From Dichotomocladium elegans (taxonomy: Eukaryota; Mucoromycota; Mucoromycetes; Mucorales; Lichtheimiaceae): DNA of 64,000 nt. Location: positions 124,001-188,000 of the forward strand of contig JAIXMN010000016.1 in the NCBI GenBank assembly GCA_025716815.1, read 5' to 3'. The position numbers were made by a program, and so were the translations under genes. Under the pieces are notes generated by a model. It made no database searches and was not told the DNA's origin. It worked only from the letters and a program-made list of their open reading frames with translations. Below, in pieces: positions 12,101 to 23,341 of the stretch (the first letter of the stretch is position 1; each line of letters starts with the position of its first letter).

Positions 12101-13789
12101 TTGAATTCATCAGTGCGTTTGCAACAAGCACACAAAAGCCCTCCGGTATGCCCTTATCGATCAGAATCTCTTGAAGTAGAGTCTAAGATGGAGAAAATGC
12201 AAAAGATGAATAGACCTTTCTCTTTATGGCGCCTTAAAACTTACGATTGCTTCCTGACCGCTGAATGATTCAGGGTACTCGTTCGAGCTTTTCACCTCTC
12301 GCACATTGGTGATACGCTTCATGCGTGTCTTGAATGCCAAGGACAATTCCGAAAGGATAGAATAATTGGCATTCGCCTCAAAGGACATAGAAGACGCACG
12401 CTGCTGCGCTTGGCTAGCAGTAACCTCTGCTACTGCTGCTACTGCTGCTGCTGCTACTACTGCTTCTTGAGCCTCGATATGCACTGGGTCACCCTCAAAA
12501 ATATCCTGCCCCGGTTGAATCCGCCCCACCGTTGAGTAATGACCCATGGGTGGGGGAGGAAGCTGTGGTGACTCGGACCTCAGAACAGCAGCGGCACCAA
12601 CAGGTTCGGATTGCGGAGGAGGCAACGAGACGGATGCTCTGCTGTAAACAGGATAGTCATCGTCGTCATCATCGCTTGAGATCGGTGAGACAGGGACAAA
12701 GGGCACTTCCTCCTCAGTCTCTCCAGCCCTAGCGGTGTTGATCGCGGAAGGTATCTCATATCTAGGGCGTTCAATCGTATTGATCATTCGCGTCGTTGAC
12801 GAAGTGTTCCGACGATGCTGACCGTTGGAATGCCCGTTCTGGGAGAGTGGTCTTGAGCTCGTCGGCAACGCTCCCATGAACCCAACAGGCGGCGGCGGCA
12901 TCTGCTGCTGCGAGTAGGACGTCTGTGGGTACGACGTCTGGGAATATGCCGTTTGTGAATATAGAGGCTGCTGTTGCTGATACGACGATGACGGCGACGA
13001 TGGCTGATAATAAGAGTGGCGAGCAGGAGATCCAGGCGGCGATCTGCGAGTCTGATGATCTTGTTGATGTTGCTGGCTAGGATACGCTAGTTGCGCTGAG
13101 ACTACCGGAGGCGAGTGATGGCCAACGGACGACATGCTGGGGCCGTCAACTAACCTCTGAGGAGGATGCGATGGCATAGCATAGCTGGACCTCGACGAAG
13201 CAGCAGCAGCAGACGAGTAGCATTGATTGTATGAGGATGGATTCTCGTAAGAATACCGACTGCCACCATATGAAGGCATGGTGCTCATGTCTCCAGCGCC
13301 ATACGAGCTGTTCCTATAGTCTGCTGCTGTTGTCGTCGCAGCCGAAGGAACAGGCGAATACCGGTGGTTGCTATCCACTGCTGAGTTGTAACTGGGGTCC
13401 TGTTGCTGCAGAGTGCGCCCATTCCCGTAATAATCATAGTAACCATACTGCATAATCTAGTGTGTGTGTGGTGAGGGGATGGAACGTACTACATTGTTAG
13501 CGCGATAGACTCTACTTATTAGGTGCCTAACTGTTCGTTTCGGGCGGGAATAAATGTGATTATAGCTACTCGAAAAGAAACGAAAAAAAAGACGTACATT
13601 TTGGGAATGATGGTCATACTCGGATGCTACTGCTTGATGATGTAAGGATTGACCACGAGGCTGAGGGGTAACGTGGACTGACTGGCCCGAGGACATTTCG
13701 TTCAGGTATGAGTCTAAGGAATGGACAAGACCACCCATTGCACCGGGAGGGACACTGGTATCGTATGCGCCTTGCTGGTATCCCGACAT
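9140..13789 (-). CDS. Rho1 guanine nucleotide exchange factor (Rom2/Rgf-like), DEP-DH-PH-CNH
   Basis: This large (about 1,340 aa) RhoGEF of the fungal cell-wall-integrity type activates Rho1 at the plasma membrane. The first about 400 residues are Ser/Tyr/Gln-rich and low-complexity. A DEP domain follows (SILSELSLAFKTRMKRIT to LTKCYVDGC, split by an intron near 12184-12243). The DH domain begins QEAINEMIYSEEVYLRDLQ and continues on the long exon 10354-11422 (MSPVTRMQRYPLLLHAIIKK is the diagnostic helix). A PH domain follows (DLKRRGQGIEVTEKSDIHAF to EEKQQWIRAIEEAK). The C-terminus is a CNH (citron) domain spread over three exons (GTDSGVYI, LADKVLRAYSID, VRNRESL/KPLVMYRIADKFLLCY region, ending SNSSRRPGY). 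The start at MSGYQQGAYDTS is the first ATG of a 63-codon first exon. The order matches S. cerevisiae Rom1/Rom2 and S. pombe Rgf1-3. Splicing between the DEP and DH domains (about 11640-11860) is the least certain part. Confidence 0.92.
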
Positions 13790-14830
13790 TGCGAAGAAAA
13801 AAGTATGGGCCGTTTGGGTTCAGCTTTTTCACGATGTGTTCTCAACGTTAGCGGAAGAGAGCGAATATAAAAGTTACAGCGAGGTATAATGACAAGAATT
13901 GAAGAAAAGAGATGAGCCGCCGCTTTTTTTTCTTCGAGAAATGATTCGAGGGGAGGAGAGAGCACACACACACACACATGTACCTCAACCCCGCTCGCCC
14001 GTGATCTGTGTTTTAAATCAAAAGTGCCGCATGTCGTGAAGCAACTTGTATTTTGCATACCCAGCAGATATACACGCGTCTTGCTGTTCACTCGAATCAT
14101 CTGCTATGTAGGCCGCAGGAATCCGATGGAATTGTGGGATATACGTCTGGAATCCTGACTATATTTTCAGATAGCATATGCAAGCGAAAGAGAGGCAATT
14201 GCGTGTATCGACCACATGGCGTGTAAATTTAAGAATCTGCAATTCAAAAACAGACACCTGATAATTTCATTCACACGTTTTGGGAAAAATCGCTTCCTAT
14301 CTTGCGTCTTTCTGAGAGAAATCAGCTTTTAAGGAAAGTAACAATCGAATAAGTAAAAAGATTTGTCAGGCGGTTTAACCATTGGGTACTACGACGTGGG
14401 ACAGGGTCCAATGCATGGTTTCATAGAACCCTGTTTCTTTTGTTTATCCTCGTTAACATGTGTGCTTTCCTGAGAATAGGGGCTAGGGGACTAACCTATT
14501 CATGCGTGTATGATATCATCTTTAACTTACCAAGCACCACTGCGTCTTTTTGCCGGTGCACTCGCAAGGAATATAAAAAGGCAATATTGCAATGTATTTC
14601 TCGAGTCGAAAAAAGGCAATCTACCGACAGCTTTTATGTTTCTTCCGCCGGATTGATAGGAAGGTATGACAAAGCATGGATCATACGAGAGCGAAAGGGA
14701 GAGGACAGGAATAAATACAACAAGGGTTGTTGCATAAGCGGGGAGGAAGCTTACCCATTTTATCTCGCCCTCCTTTTATCTCGCCCTCACTCTCACTCTT
14801 TCTCTCTCCTTTCATCGGCAAAAAGGTATC
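13790..14830. other. Divergent promoter region
   Basis: About 1.04 kb between the divergently transcribed RhoGEF (minus) and lactate dehydrogenase (plus). It contains a (CA)n tract at about 13962-13978 and, just before the lactate dehydrogenase start, a strongly pyrimidine-rich stretch (about 14764-14815) that may act as a fungal core-promoter CT block. No coding sequence was recognised. Confidence 0.45.
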
Positions 14831-15968
14831 ATGCTGGCCATCCGGAGAACATTTTTACAAAACCGATTGGGATTTGCTACGTCGATGCGGGCCATAAGAC
14901 CCATGGGTCGTCAGTGGTACTCGAACGATACTATCAGTCGAAAGGTTTCGATTATCGGTGCGGGCGGCGTCGGGTCTACTGTGGCGTCCATGATTATGAC
15001 GCGAAACTGCTGTGAGGAGATCCTTATGGTCGATGCACAGCAAGAGTTCTTGTGTGGCCAAGTACTCGACTTGAGCGATGCCAATATCGATAACAGTACC
15101 AAAGTCCGAAGTGCAAGTTGGAAAGAAGCAGGTCAGGCCGATGTCATTGTTATTACCGCCGGCGCAAAGCAAAAGACAGGAGAATCTCGTGAACAAGCAA
15201 GTACCCGACATATGAAAGGGAGGGGATCTGGTTGGCTAAAGGATATGATATCATTAGCTCATCGATCGCAATTATGAAATCCTGGAGGACGTGATTAAAA
15301 AAATGCAGCCTATTCGACAAGGGTCAGTGGTACTCGTCGTATCCAACCCAGTGGACATCCTCACTTGCCTTGCCCAGAACATTTCGGGACTCCCAAAGAG
15401 CCGCGTGTTTGGATCCGGCACATTTTTGGACTCGTCTCGACTTAATGTCTATCTTTCAAATAAGCTCAAGGTATATTCAATGGTAAAAGAGTTGGGCGCA
15501 GAACACATCGTTGATGCTCCTATACCTTAGGTTGCCTCATCCTCTATCCATGCCTACGTCTTGGGAGAGCATGGAGATTCGCAGTTCATAGCGTGGGATA
15601 GCGCATCCGTCGCCGGAAGGCCATTGCTCTCGTTCCCAGAGATCCAGAAGGTAGATAAGAACGTTATTCGAAACGCCATCTCGGACAAGGCAATGGAGAT
15701 TATTCGATACAAGGGTTCAACCTTTTACGGTATCGGTGCCTGTGCGAGCTCGCTAGTTGCTAGCGTGTTACACAACACGATGGTGGTGCGACCTGTTTCT
15801 GTTTATGTAGACGAATTCGATACTGTCCTTTCCATGCCTGCAAAAATCGGGGCGCGTGGCATTGAAGAGGTCTTTGAAATACCCTTAAGCGACCATGAAA
15901 AGGAAGAACTGAGGCGGAGTGCGCAAACAGTGAAATCGGTAGTGAGACGATACGAGCGTAGTCCTTGA
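14831..15968 (+). CDS. ldh: L-lactate dehydrogenase, putative mitochondrial form
   Basis: NAD-dependent L-lactate dehydrogenase interconverts pyruvate and lactate. Three exons (14831-15196, 15258-15470, 15531-15968) give 338 aa, all in phase. The NAD-binding motif is GAGGVGSTVAS. The substrate loop TAGAKQKTGESR carries Gln where malate dehydrogenases have Arg, which argues for lactate. NPVDILT, GTFLDSSR and the active-site His in GEHGDS are present. The first about 33 residues are Arg/Ser-rich, contain no acidic residue and end before RKVSIIG, which looks like a mitochondrial presequence; the catalytic core usually starts near the N-terminus. Intron 1 (15197-15257) is GC-AG. Lactate dehydrogenases of this family are known from Rhizopus; mitochondrial targeting is an inference. 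Confidence 0.9.
15197..15257 (+). other. GC-AG intron in LDH
   Basis: The donor is CAA|GCAAGT and the acceptor CATTAG. Removal joins GESREQ to LIDRNYEIL in phase 0. Confidence 0.85.
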
Positions 15969-18267
15969 AGAGAAAAATAGTAATCGTGTCAATAAAGACT
16001 ATTTCATGGATTAGTTGACGACTGAGCATGGTGTGTGTGGTTCCGTACTCATCACTTTTGGGGACGACTCCAAGCCAAGCTTCTTCGGATGGCGTCTCGG
16101 CGTGATCCGTGATACAAATATGAGGCATACTCCTGGCTCAGGTAATACGTCATAACATGGAGCGAGGATGTCGCGAGGATGCCTGTGGATCAGTTCGACC
16201 AGTCGGCGAATGTGGAACTATGGCGCCTCGTCTGGGACATCTACATGTCCTGCGCAATTGATGCGAAAAGGATTTGTGGCCGTACATAATATTGGACATG
16301 CCGCTTGCGCGAGATAGGGTCGATTGAAATTGCGCGCGGCTACGTACGGCCATGGATTCCTTGGTTGTAAGATTTATGTAATCCAGGGTGAAATCAGTGC
16401 TGCACCGGCTGAGTGAAGGAATACATCGGTGCAACTTCCTCGCCTTGGGGCTGCAGGTCTTGGAAACATGAGCAAAGACGCCGCAGCCAGATTAAGGTAC
16501 CACCAGCACTTTCTCCCGCTAAAATACACGCGTTCAAAGCAACACGGTACTATTGCGCATGCGCGCCGAACGTATACGTAACCGACAGGATATAAGCATT
16601 GCCCATCTTATTATGTTCACCAAGGCTGTTTAGTGTTTGGAAAAAAAAGCCGGCACTGAACGCGTGCGGATGTCCCTGAAGGCGGAGCATTGGTTTTAAT
16701 AACCCATGGGCTGCTGCTTTTTTCATATAACGAGTGCTTACCGACATGAAATGTGTCGGCTTGTTACACTTTTTAGCGATATGGGAAGCAAAAGTAACCA
16801 TGTCAATAGTTGATTCATCAATCGAGAGAGCATGAAAGCCTATGCTTCTTGGACCAATCACTCTGCCTATTCAAGAGGGTATGTACTAGTAATTTTTGAT
16901 GTTTTGTACTATCCAATGTCCTTCTCAGGTCTGCTTTAGGATATGTGCAACATCTCTCCATTGATAATGACTTTAAGAGCTGCTTGCTGTATCCGAGTAA
17001 AGTTGCTACGATTATTGGTGAAATTCGCTATCGGCAAGGGCATGGAATTGAAGAGGATAAGTCTGGAAGGGGGACGCTGGTAGACGCTACATACGACAAC
17101 AGAATGCAAGGTTGATATGTAGGGGATCAACGGAACATATTTTTATCGTTGTTTGTTAGGCCAAAGACAGAAGAACGTGAGGGGGGAAGACGGTGCTCCA
17201 CATTGCCCATTGTTTTGTAGTTTGTTTCAAGCGTGATGCTTCTCACTTCAAGATAGCAGTAATCACTGCTTCGAATCCTTGCCATCGTATCACAAGTTGC
17301 TGATAAACAAAGTGTCCGTTCCAGGCTCGTCTACAGCAGCATGCCATGGACATCAATACCGGGTCCTTGTGCTTCGTTCCTTTTGTGGTAGAGAGGGATC
17401 GGGGCCCAGTGTCTCCATTTGAAGTCATCTGCGGCTCTCCGCATTTGGGTGCCTGTGATCTGAATCCCAACGTGTGTTTAGAGCTTCTGCATTCTGAGGC
17501 AAACCGAACAGGGCTATGAAATTGTCCTAGCCATTCCCTTTGTGTCTGAACCAGGGAGCGCTTTCATCATTGCCCTGCTAGTAGGATATGTAGTAAATTA
17601 GGCAGATATCACACACACACACACACTCTCTCTCTCCCTCCTTAGTGGCATCGGATATGAAGTGCAGAACGGATCTAGGCGAAATGTTGCGGGTCTGAAA
17701 ACATCGAGGATGGAAGAACGGAAGAGATGCCGACTGGAAATGGCCGTGATCCTTTTTATTGTTCAAGTGAAACAAGCTATTCCATAAGCGATTCGATGAT
17801 GTTAATTAACGGTATTTCTTTGATCCTGACACCATGCATTAATTGATAATATCCTGTGGGCATTTGAGAGATAAGGGGGAGGGTAGTGCATGATAATAAA
17901 GTGCATCATGTGATAGACATTTCAAAACTAACCGAGCTATTTGAGCTCAGTCAGTCATGGAATCATCATACGATTGGAATGCTCAGGGCCCAAGAGACGG
18001 CAGCAACATGATTCAACTTAAAGAAGGATGTGTACGTGGAAAGTCTATTTCTCAAAGAAAACTATAATTATTCCGAAAACAAGCGTACCTTAGTCTGTTG
18101 GATATGTGCCCCCCTCCTCCCCCTCCTCCGAGAGCACAATTCGGCTTTCTTGTGCGTGTGCTGAAAAAAAAAGCTTAAACTGAAGAATTTCAAACAAGCG
18201 AGCCCAAATTTGACTTTTCCAGTGAAAGAGAAGAAAATAGTCGATTTTTTTCAATCCCCCCAACTTC
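15969..18267. other. Gene-poor spacer, possible transposon debris
   Basis: About 2.3 kb with only short open frames. A plus-strand fragment near 17400-17510 reads SPFEVICGSPHLG, faintly like the integrase-end motif of Ty3/gypsy polyproteins, but it is too short to assign. A (CA)n(CT)n tract lies at about 17611-17638. Pyrimidine-rich sequence at about 18108-18125 lies upstream of the orphan gene start at 18268. Confidence 0.35.
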
Positions 18268-20007
18268 ATGGCAGAAGCGCCCTCACGCCCGCAAGACAGC
18301 AGCTACCCACATCGCTACTTCGCATTGAAGAAGACCGACCTGTTGGACACCCTTGAGGCAGTCCGACATCGTGACACGGACGCATGGAGTGTCGCTGCTA
18401 CCGTCGACGATCAAGATTCGGTGATTAGTGGGGTAGGAGGAACAACCAGCAGTCTTATCGGCAGCAGCAGAGCTACCATCGAGGAGCGTGACATGGATGA
18501 CGAGCCATGCTCGGCCATGGATGGTTTGGTCGAAGTGATCCCTCACCACCACGAGCATAACATTTTGCTGTCAGACGATCCAGCAGTGGCAGCAGCGACG
18601 GTGGCAGCACAACACTTCCGTTTGGAAACGCTCCGGGATCTGGATGAGACGTCACGCAGTGGAAGAATAGGGAGTGTGGCGACGGACGACGACAAGCGTT
18701 CGCATTCGAATGCTGCTGAATTCGGAGAAGACGACGGGACAAGGTCGCGAGCAGCTGACTTCGACCGCAGCGATGCAAGCGATGATGACGACGTTGACGG
18801 GACAGGAAGCGAAAGCCACCAGAACCAGCGCTTCCTTCACCACCACCACCATAGTAGCCATCGGCATCATAATGTCGTGAATGACGCTATTTCCGCGCCG
18901 CCACAGCCACAGCCAAGTTTTGCGTCTGTACCCAAATCTTTTGCTGAACTGCTGGAAGAGAATGAGATCTTGCATACACAGGTCCGCAATCTTCAAATTG
19001 CCCAGAAACATCAGTCAGAATTGATAGAAAATCTGCGGTCATTAACGGGGTGCAACGAGGAAGTGTATGACCAAGCGCTTCACCTGTCTCAGATCACGCC
19101 CGAGGAGCTTGAGCGATGGAATCAGCAGAGCAAGGGCATATTGATGGAATCCACGAACCATACGTCCTCAGAGACCTTCTCGGCAGCGCCGTCCTTGACA
19201 GTGGATGTGCCAACGACTGCTTCATCAGCAGCACCGACCATTGCCGACACTGCCACATTTCCTTCCATACAGCAACACAGCCACCATCACCACCACCACC
19301 ATCATCACCATCATCATGACTTTGAGCCTGTCCCTGTTGACGTCGTGTCCTCACGTACTCTTATCCCCCAGCTTGCCCGTCTGGCAGAACTTGTTACGCG
19401 GCTGGTACATGCAACGGTCGATGACCCGACGAACGATCGTCAGCTGCGAACCACATTTGAGCAAGCGCTCTTTACACATATCACCGAATCTTATTTTAAC
19501 GCGCTCCCCTTTGGCACAGAAAACCAGCAACTCCTAAACCTCGCCTATGCAGACCAAATCCATCGGTTCCAAACCACACTCGGTGCAGATTTCGCAAAGT
19601 GGTACCGACGCCAAACAGTCCAGTCGCTCTCACTCAACCCTGCATCCAAAGAATATCTCCAACAGTTGCGACTGAAAATGACGGACCAGCTGGAACGTAT
19701 GCTAGACGATGCTTCCGCAAGGAGTGGCAGGGTGGGGGAAGGTCGCCAGGCACTTGGTCAGAACCAGCATGTATGGGATGAAATTCTTGATTGCTGCACG
19801 GGCCTCTCGCTTGTGATTCACGGAGGAGATGCGGACGTGATGGTGCAGTCATTTGCAGTGGGGACAAAGTATAACGAGGAAGTCATGGCGGTGGTGGGTA
19901 ATGATGTACATGCAACGCAGAGTATGTCAGTCAAAACGGTAATAAGTCCTCTCTTCATTGATGAAGAACATACCGTCCTGCTACCGGCACGCGTCATCCT
20001 TGAATAA
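18268..20007 (+). CDS. Orphan 579-aa protein with poly-His and coiled coil
   Basis: A single uninterrupted frame of 579 codons, unusual here because almost every other gene is split. Function is not recognised. The N-terminal about 200 residues are acidic and Ser/Asp-rich. A short His-rich stretch lies near residue 190. A predicted coiled coil follows (FAELLEENEILHTQVRNLQI and QSELIENLRSL, about residues 228-265). A run of about twelve histidines precedes DFEPVPVD (about residues 340-352). A helical region follows (LIPQLARLAELVTRLVHA, and residues to ERMLDDASA), and the C-terminal about 90 residues are hydrophobic/beta-like (DVMVQSFAVGTKYNEEVMAV, ending LLPARVILE). There is no signal peptide or membrane segment. 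Frame length and its codon-level regularity make it a real gene; the product is hypothetical. Confidence 0.8.
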   Translation: MAEAPSRPQDSSYPHRYFALKKTDLLDTLEAVRHRDTDAWSVAATVDDQDSVISGVGGTTSSLIGSSRATIEERDMDDEPCSAMDGLVEVIPHHHEHNILLSDDPAVAAATVAAQHFRLETLRDLDETSRSGRIGSVATDDDKRSHSNAAEFGEDDGTRSRAADFDRSDASDDDDVDGTGSESHQNQRFLHHHHHSSHRHHNVVNDAISAPPQPQPSFASVPKSFAELLEENEILHTQVRNLQIAQKHQSELIENLRSLTGCNEEVYDQALHLSQITPEELERWNQQSKGILMESTNHTSSETFSAAPSLTVDVPTTASSAAPTIADTATFPSIQQHSHHHHHHHHHHHHDFEPVPVDVVSSRTLIPQLARLAELVTRLVHATVDDPTNDRQLRTTFEQALFTHITESYFNALPFGTENQQLLNLAYADQIHRFQTTLGADFAKWYRRQTVQSLSLNPASKEYLQQLRLKMTDQLERMLDDASARSGRVGEGRQALGQNQHVWDEILDCCTGLSLVIHGGDADVMVQSFAVGTKYNEEVMAVVGNDVHATQSMSVKTVISPLFIDEEHTVLLPARVILE

Positions 20008-20464
20008 CTTACACCTCCTGAGGTTCTTGATGCACTTTTATTTCCCCGGTAACACGCCCACGCACATACGTACGAAAACCCACCCCACCGATCCATTTAA
20101 CCGTTACCCATACCGCTCCGTACTCTCAACTCATCTTGGATGCACGTTTTTTTTGCTTGCCATCCCTCGTTATATTCTGTGTACATTCCATAGTGGTGGT
20201 CAATTCTTATTGTTATTATTATTATTTTATGAATGAAAGTTTTATTATATGGCCAGCAGTGATGGAAGGGGACGAAAAAGAGACTTGACGAGTTAATATG
20301 GTGGGAATGGGCAGTGATGCAAGCACATGATAGGATAGATTTTTTTTTGATATCCGGCGCTTTTTTTTTGGGTTATCTGGATGCTGCTGATAACACGTCC
20401 AGCTGCCTTGACCCTTTTTCCCATGTCTCTTTTCCTTTTTCCTCTCCCTTTCCCTCGTCCTTCC

Positions 20465-21509
20465 ATGCACGCCTCGGCATTGTCGCTCTCTGTCCTCCGC
20501 CGGTCAATTGTGCCTCGACAACAACACATTTCTAAAGCATTGTTCCACGACTGCACCGTCAGTGATCTTCAACCTATCCGTCTCTTGCTTCTCGGCAGCC
20601 CAGTATGTTCAGCACAGGGACGATACTACGATCAGAATCAACTAACGGTGTTTTTTTTACGCTTGGTTGCTTCGTGATACCAGGGTTCAGGAAAAGGCAC
20701 ACAGTCCAACCGGCTCCAGTCGAACTTTGGCGTTGCTCACCTGTCTAGTGGCGATCTGCTGAGAAGGAACATCAGCCAAAAGACAGCTGCCGGACTTGCT
20801 GCTCACGAATACATGGCACAAGGTCGACTTGTGCCCGACGAGACGATGGTATCGTTGATTGACGCCGAACTGACACGCATGGGGAATCCAGTAAGTTTTT
20901 TTTTTGGGGGGGGAAGGGTGATCAAAAAGAAGCGGGTTTACAATAGATCATCTGAAACCCACGATCGATAGAATTGGCTTTTGGATGGGTTTCCACGCAC
21001 AATATCGCAAGCACAAGCATTGGACGCCAAGCTGCAGCAGTTGGCCCAACCGCTCAATCTCGTGATCAATCTGGAAGTGCCTGAGGAAGTTATTTTGGAG
21101 CGCATCATGGGTAAAAGATTTAGATTTGAGATCTCTTGTTTTTCAACAGAAAAATCTTACATCTTTCATAGACCGCTGGGTTCACATTCCTTCGGGGCGC
21201 GTTTATAATCTTTCATATAATCCACCCAAGGTGCCAGGCCTGGACGATATCACCGGGGAGCCGTTGTCCAAGCGACCGGATGATACACCCGAAGTGTTTC
21301 GGGTACGCATGGAACAATACGAGGCCATGGCAGCACCACTGCTAGACCATTACAGTGCTATCGCCGTCACATTGCGCGGCAGGACAAGCAATGAGATCTA
21401 CCCCCAAATCGAGCGCGAGATCGTCAACAGGCTTGGCATCCTTCCTGCCGCTGACCCGGCCGCTGCGGCAGCTGAACCTGCCGCGGTATCCGCTGCTGCC
21501 TCTCGCTAA
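20465..21509 (+). CDS. adk2: Mitochondrial adenylate kinase (AK3-type, GTP:AMP phosphotransferase)
   Basis: Nucleoside-triphosphate:AMP phosphotransferase of the long-form adenylate kinase family. Four exons (20465-20602, 20684-20890, 20972-21110, 21172-21509) give 273 aa. The P-loop GSPGSGKGT is interrupted by intron 1 after [12 protein letters not shown] and LDGFPRT form the AMP-binding parts, and [13 protein letters not shown] begins the LID, which lacks the zinc cysteines as is usual for AK3. [18 protein letters not shown] follows. The N-terminal about 35 residues are basic ([16 protein letters not shown]) and fit a mitochondrial presequence. The start chosen at 20465 gives this presequence; an in-frame ATG at 20381 would add 28 hydrophobic residues. 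The C-terminus has an Ala/Pro-rich tail beyond the usual family end. Confidence 0.92.
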
Positions 21510-21870
21510 TCTAATCCCAATCCGCCGCTTTTATCCGCATTATCTTTCCGTTCGCTCTTCCTTAGTTCGTACATATTGTTTCTCCTACACAGCGGACGTG
21601 CCATTGCTATATATGCATATATATATATATATATATATAGATGTATACATAGCTTCCCCCGCCCTTTTCGCATCCTCCGCAAAGGCATATATACACACCA
21701 CTTTTTACAAATCCGGATCAGCCACGTTGCGGAGTCTAATGTCCTTTTTTGGGGGATGGGTAGTGCGTGAGATCGCGTGAGGGTAGGCGAGGAGAGCGTG
21801 CATAAAAAATAAAGGGCGGTTCCCATTTTCTTTACCAGGCTTTCACATCTCCGCCTGTTTATTCCCTTTC
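21510..21870. repeat. AK3 3' UTR with long (TA)n tract
   Basis: The spacer between the adenylate kinase and the lipid phosphatase contains an alternating AT run at about 21608-21639. No coding sequence is seen. The downstream gene begins at 21871 after a pyrimidine-rich stretch. Confidence 0.6.
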
Positions 21871-23260
21871 ATGACGAACTGGAATTTGCAGAACCCTCGG
21901 ACACGGCGCGTAGTGCTCTCGTATGCAAAGGACTGGTTACTAGTTCTTATAATGACCATTGTCTTTTTTGCCATCGATGTCATTCCTCCCTTCCACCGCG
22001 AATTTTCTCTTGACGACAAGGCGCTCATGCATTCATTTACCGAAAACGAGACCATTCCAGCTTGGAATCTTGTGGTAAAAAATAATAGTCTTGCCGTAGA
22101 TAACCAACATACTGGATGGTTACTCTTTCATCTTTTTTTGTGTAGTTGATCTGTCTCGCAGGTCCAGTAGCTTTTATCTTCTTTATTGCAAACTACTATC
22201 AAAAGAGCATGCGTGATTTCCACAGTGGGGTCCTCGGTAAGTGATACATTTGCGCACAAGGGAACCCTGATGGAGCGAATAACATGCTGATCGTTTCAAG
22301 TTGGAAAAAAGGCTTGTGTTTGGCATTATCCATGACCATCATGTTGACGGATATAATCAAGGTATATATATATATATATATATTCTATCTCTCTGTGTGT
22401 ATGTGTTCATATACAGTCCAAATGCTTACCTGTTGGGTAAAAAAAGATAACGGCAGGAAGACCTCGACCTGATTTTTTGGCCCGGTGCCAAGCTCCGCTT
22501 GAAGCCGTGGATCCGCCGCGCGGATTATCAAACTACACGGTCTGTACGACGCCCGTCAACTCGTACATCATGAGAGATGGTTTCAAAAGCTTCCCTAGTG
22601 GTCACTCGTCATGTAAGCGGCAAGAAAAGCGTAAGATAGGAGTTGGATAGTTTGCCTGACGGTGTGAGCGAGGGTGCTTTGCTATGCAGTTTCCTTTGCT
22701 GGTCTTGGATATACAGCGTTTTACCTCGCCGGCAAAATGCACATCTTTGATGAGCGTGGTGTAAGTAAACAGTCAAAGCGATTTAGCCACAAGACGCGCA
22801 TTTAACACGCCCATCGTACATCAAGCATACCTACAAGTGCTTTCTTTTTGCCTTCCCAGCCATTGCCGCACTCTTAGTCGCCATCTCACGCACACGTGAT
22901 TACCGTCATCACTGGCAGGATGTGTGCATAGGGACCCTTCTCGGCATCGGCTGTGCCTACTTTAGCTATCGCCAGTATTATCCTTCCTTGATCCATTCTG
23001 AATGTGAGATACCTTACGGAGCACGATTTGGATCCATGGATTTGCTGCCGAACGATGACAATCTGTATGAAGAGCAAAGGCCAATGCTGTGTGAGGACGG
23101 CACAGCGGCTGCAGGAGACGAAGAGACCAGTATAGACGGCCAGCGTACGATTGCAGTCGATGATCCCTCGAGATCTCGGAAACAAGTGACCAGGCTTGGG
23201 ATTCAGGATACGCGCAGTAGTAGTAATAACACTCTTAGCAGTAATGCAAGTCGCTTTTAA
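21871..23260 (+). CDS. PAP2-family lipid phosphatase (Dpp1/Lpp1-like)
   Basis: Integral membrane diacylglycerol-pyrophosphate/phosphatidate phosphatase. Hydrophobic segments are visible at the start (WLLVLIMTIVFFAIDVIPPF) and after the first two introns (LAGPVAFIFFIA; LCLALSMTIMLTDIIK). The three catalytic motifs of the superfamily are intact: KITAGRPRPDFLARC (motif 1, using the acceptor at about 22449 so that AAG joins ATAACG in frame), FPSGHSSFSFAG (motif 2, split by an intron within Ser-Phe) and SRTRDYRHHWQDV (motif 3). The C-terminal about 90 residues are hydrophilic and Ser-rich, probably a cytosolic tail. About seven exons. It ends only about 80 bp from the convergent Hop2 gene. Confidence 0.9.
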
Positions 23261-23341
23261 TACAATGCTGGATTGAGGCAGTGAACGCACCTTATTTTAT
23301 TTGCTGGGGGAAAAGAGGAAGTGACAAAGATAATATATCCC

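Noticed and set aside
14440..15015. 191-codon frame overlapping the LDH start
   Set aside because: It runs in a different frame over conserved LDH codons and has no domain; it is a shadow.
17380..17520. Possible Ty3/gypsy integrase-end motif (SPFEVICGSPHLG)
   Set aside because: Only about a dozen residues, with no protease, RT, RNase H or LTRs nearby; kept only as a note.
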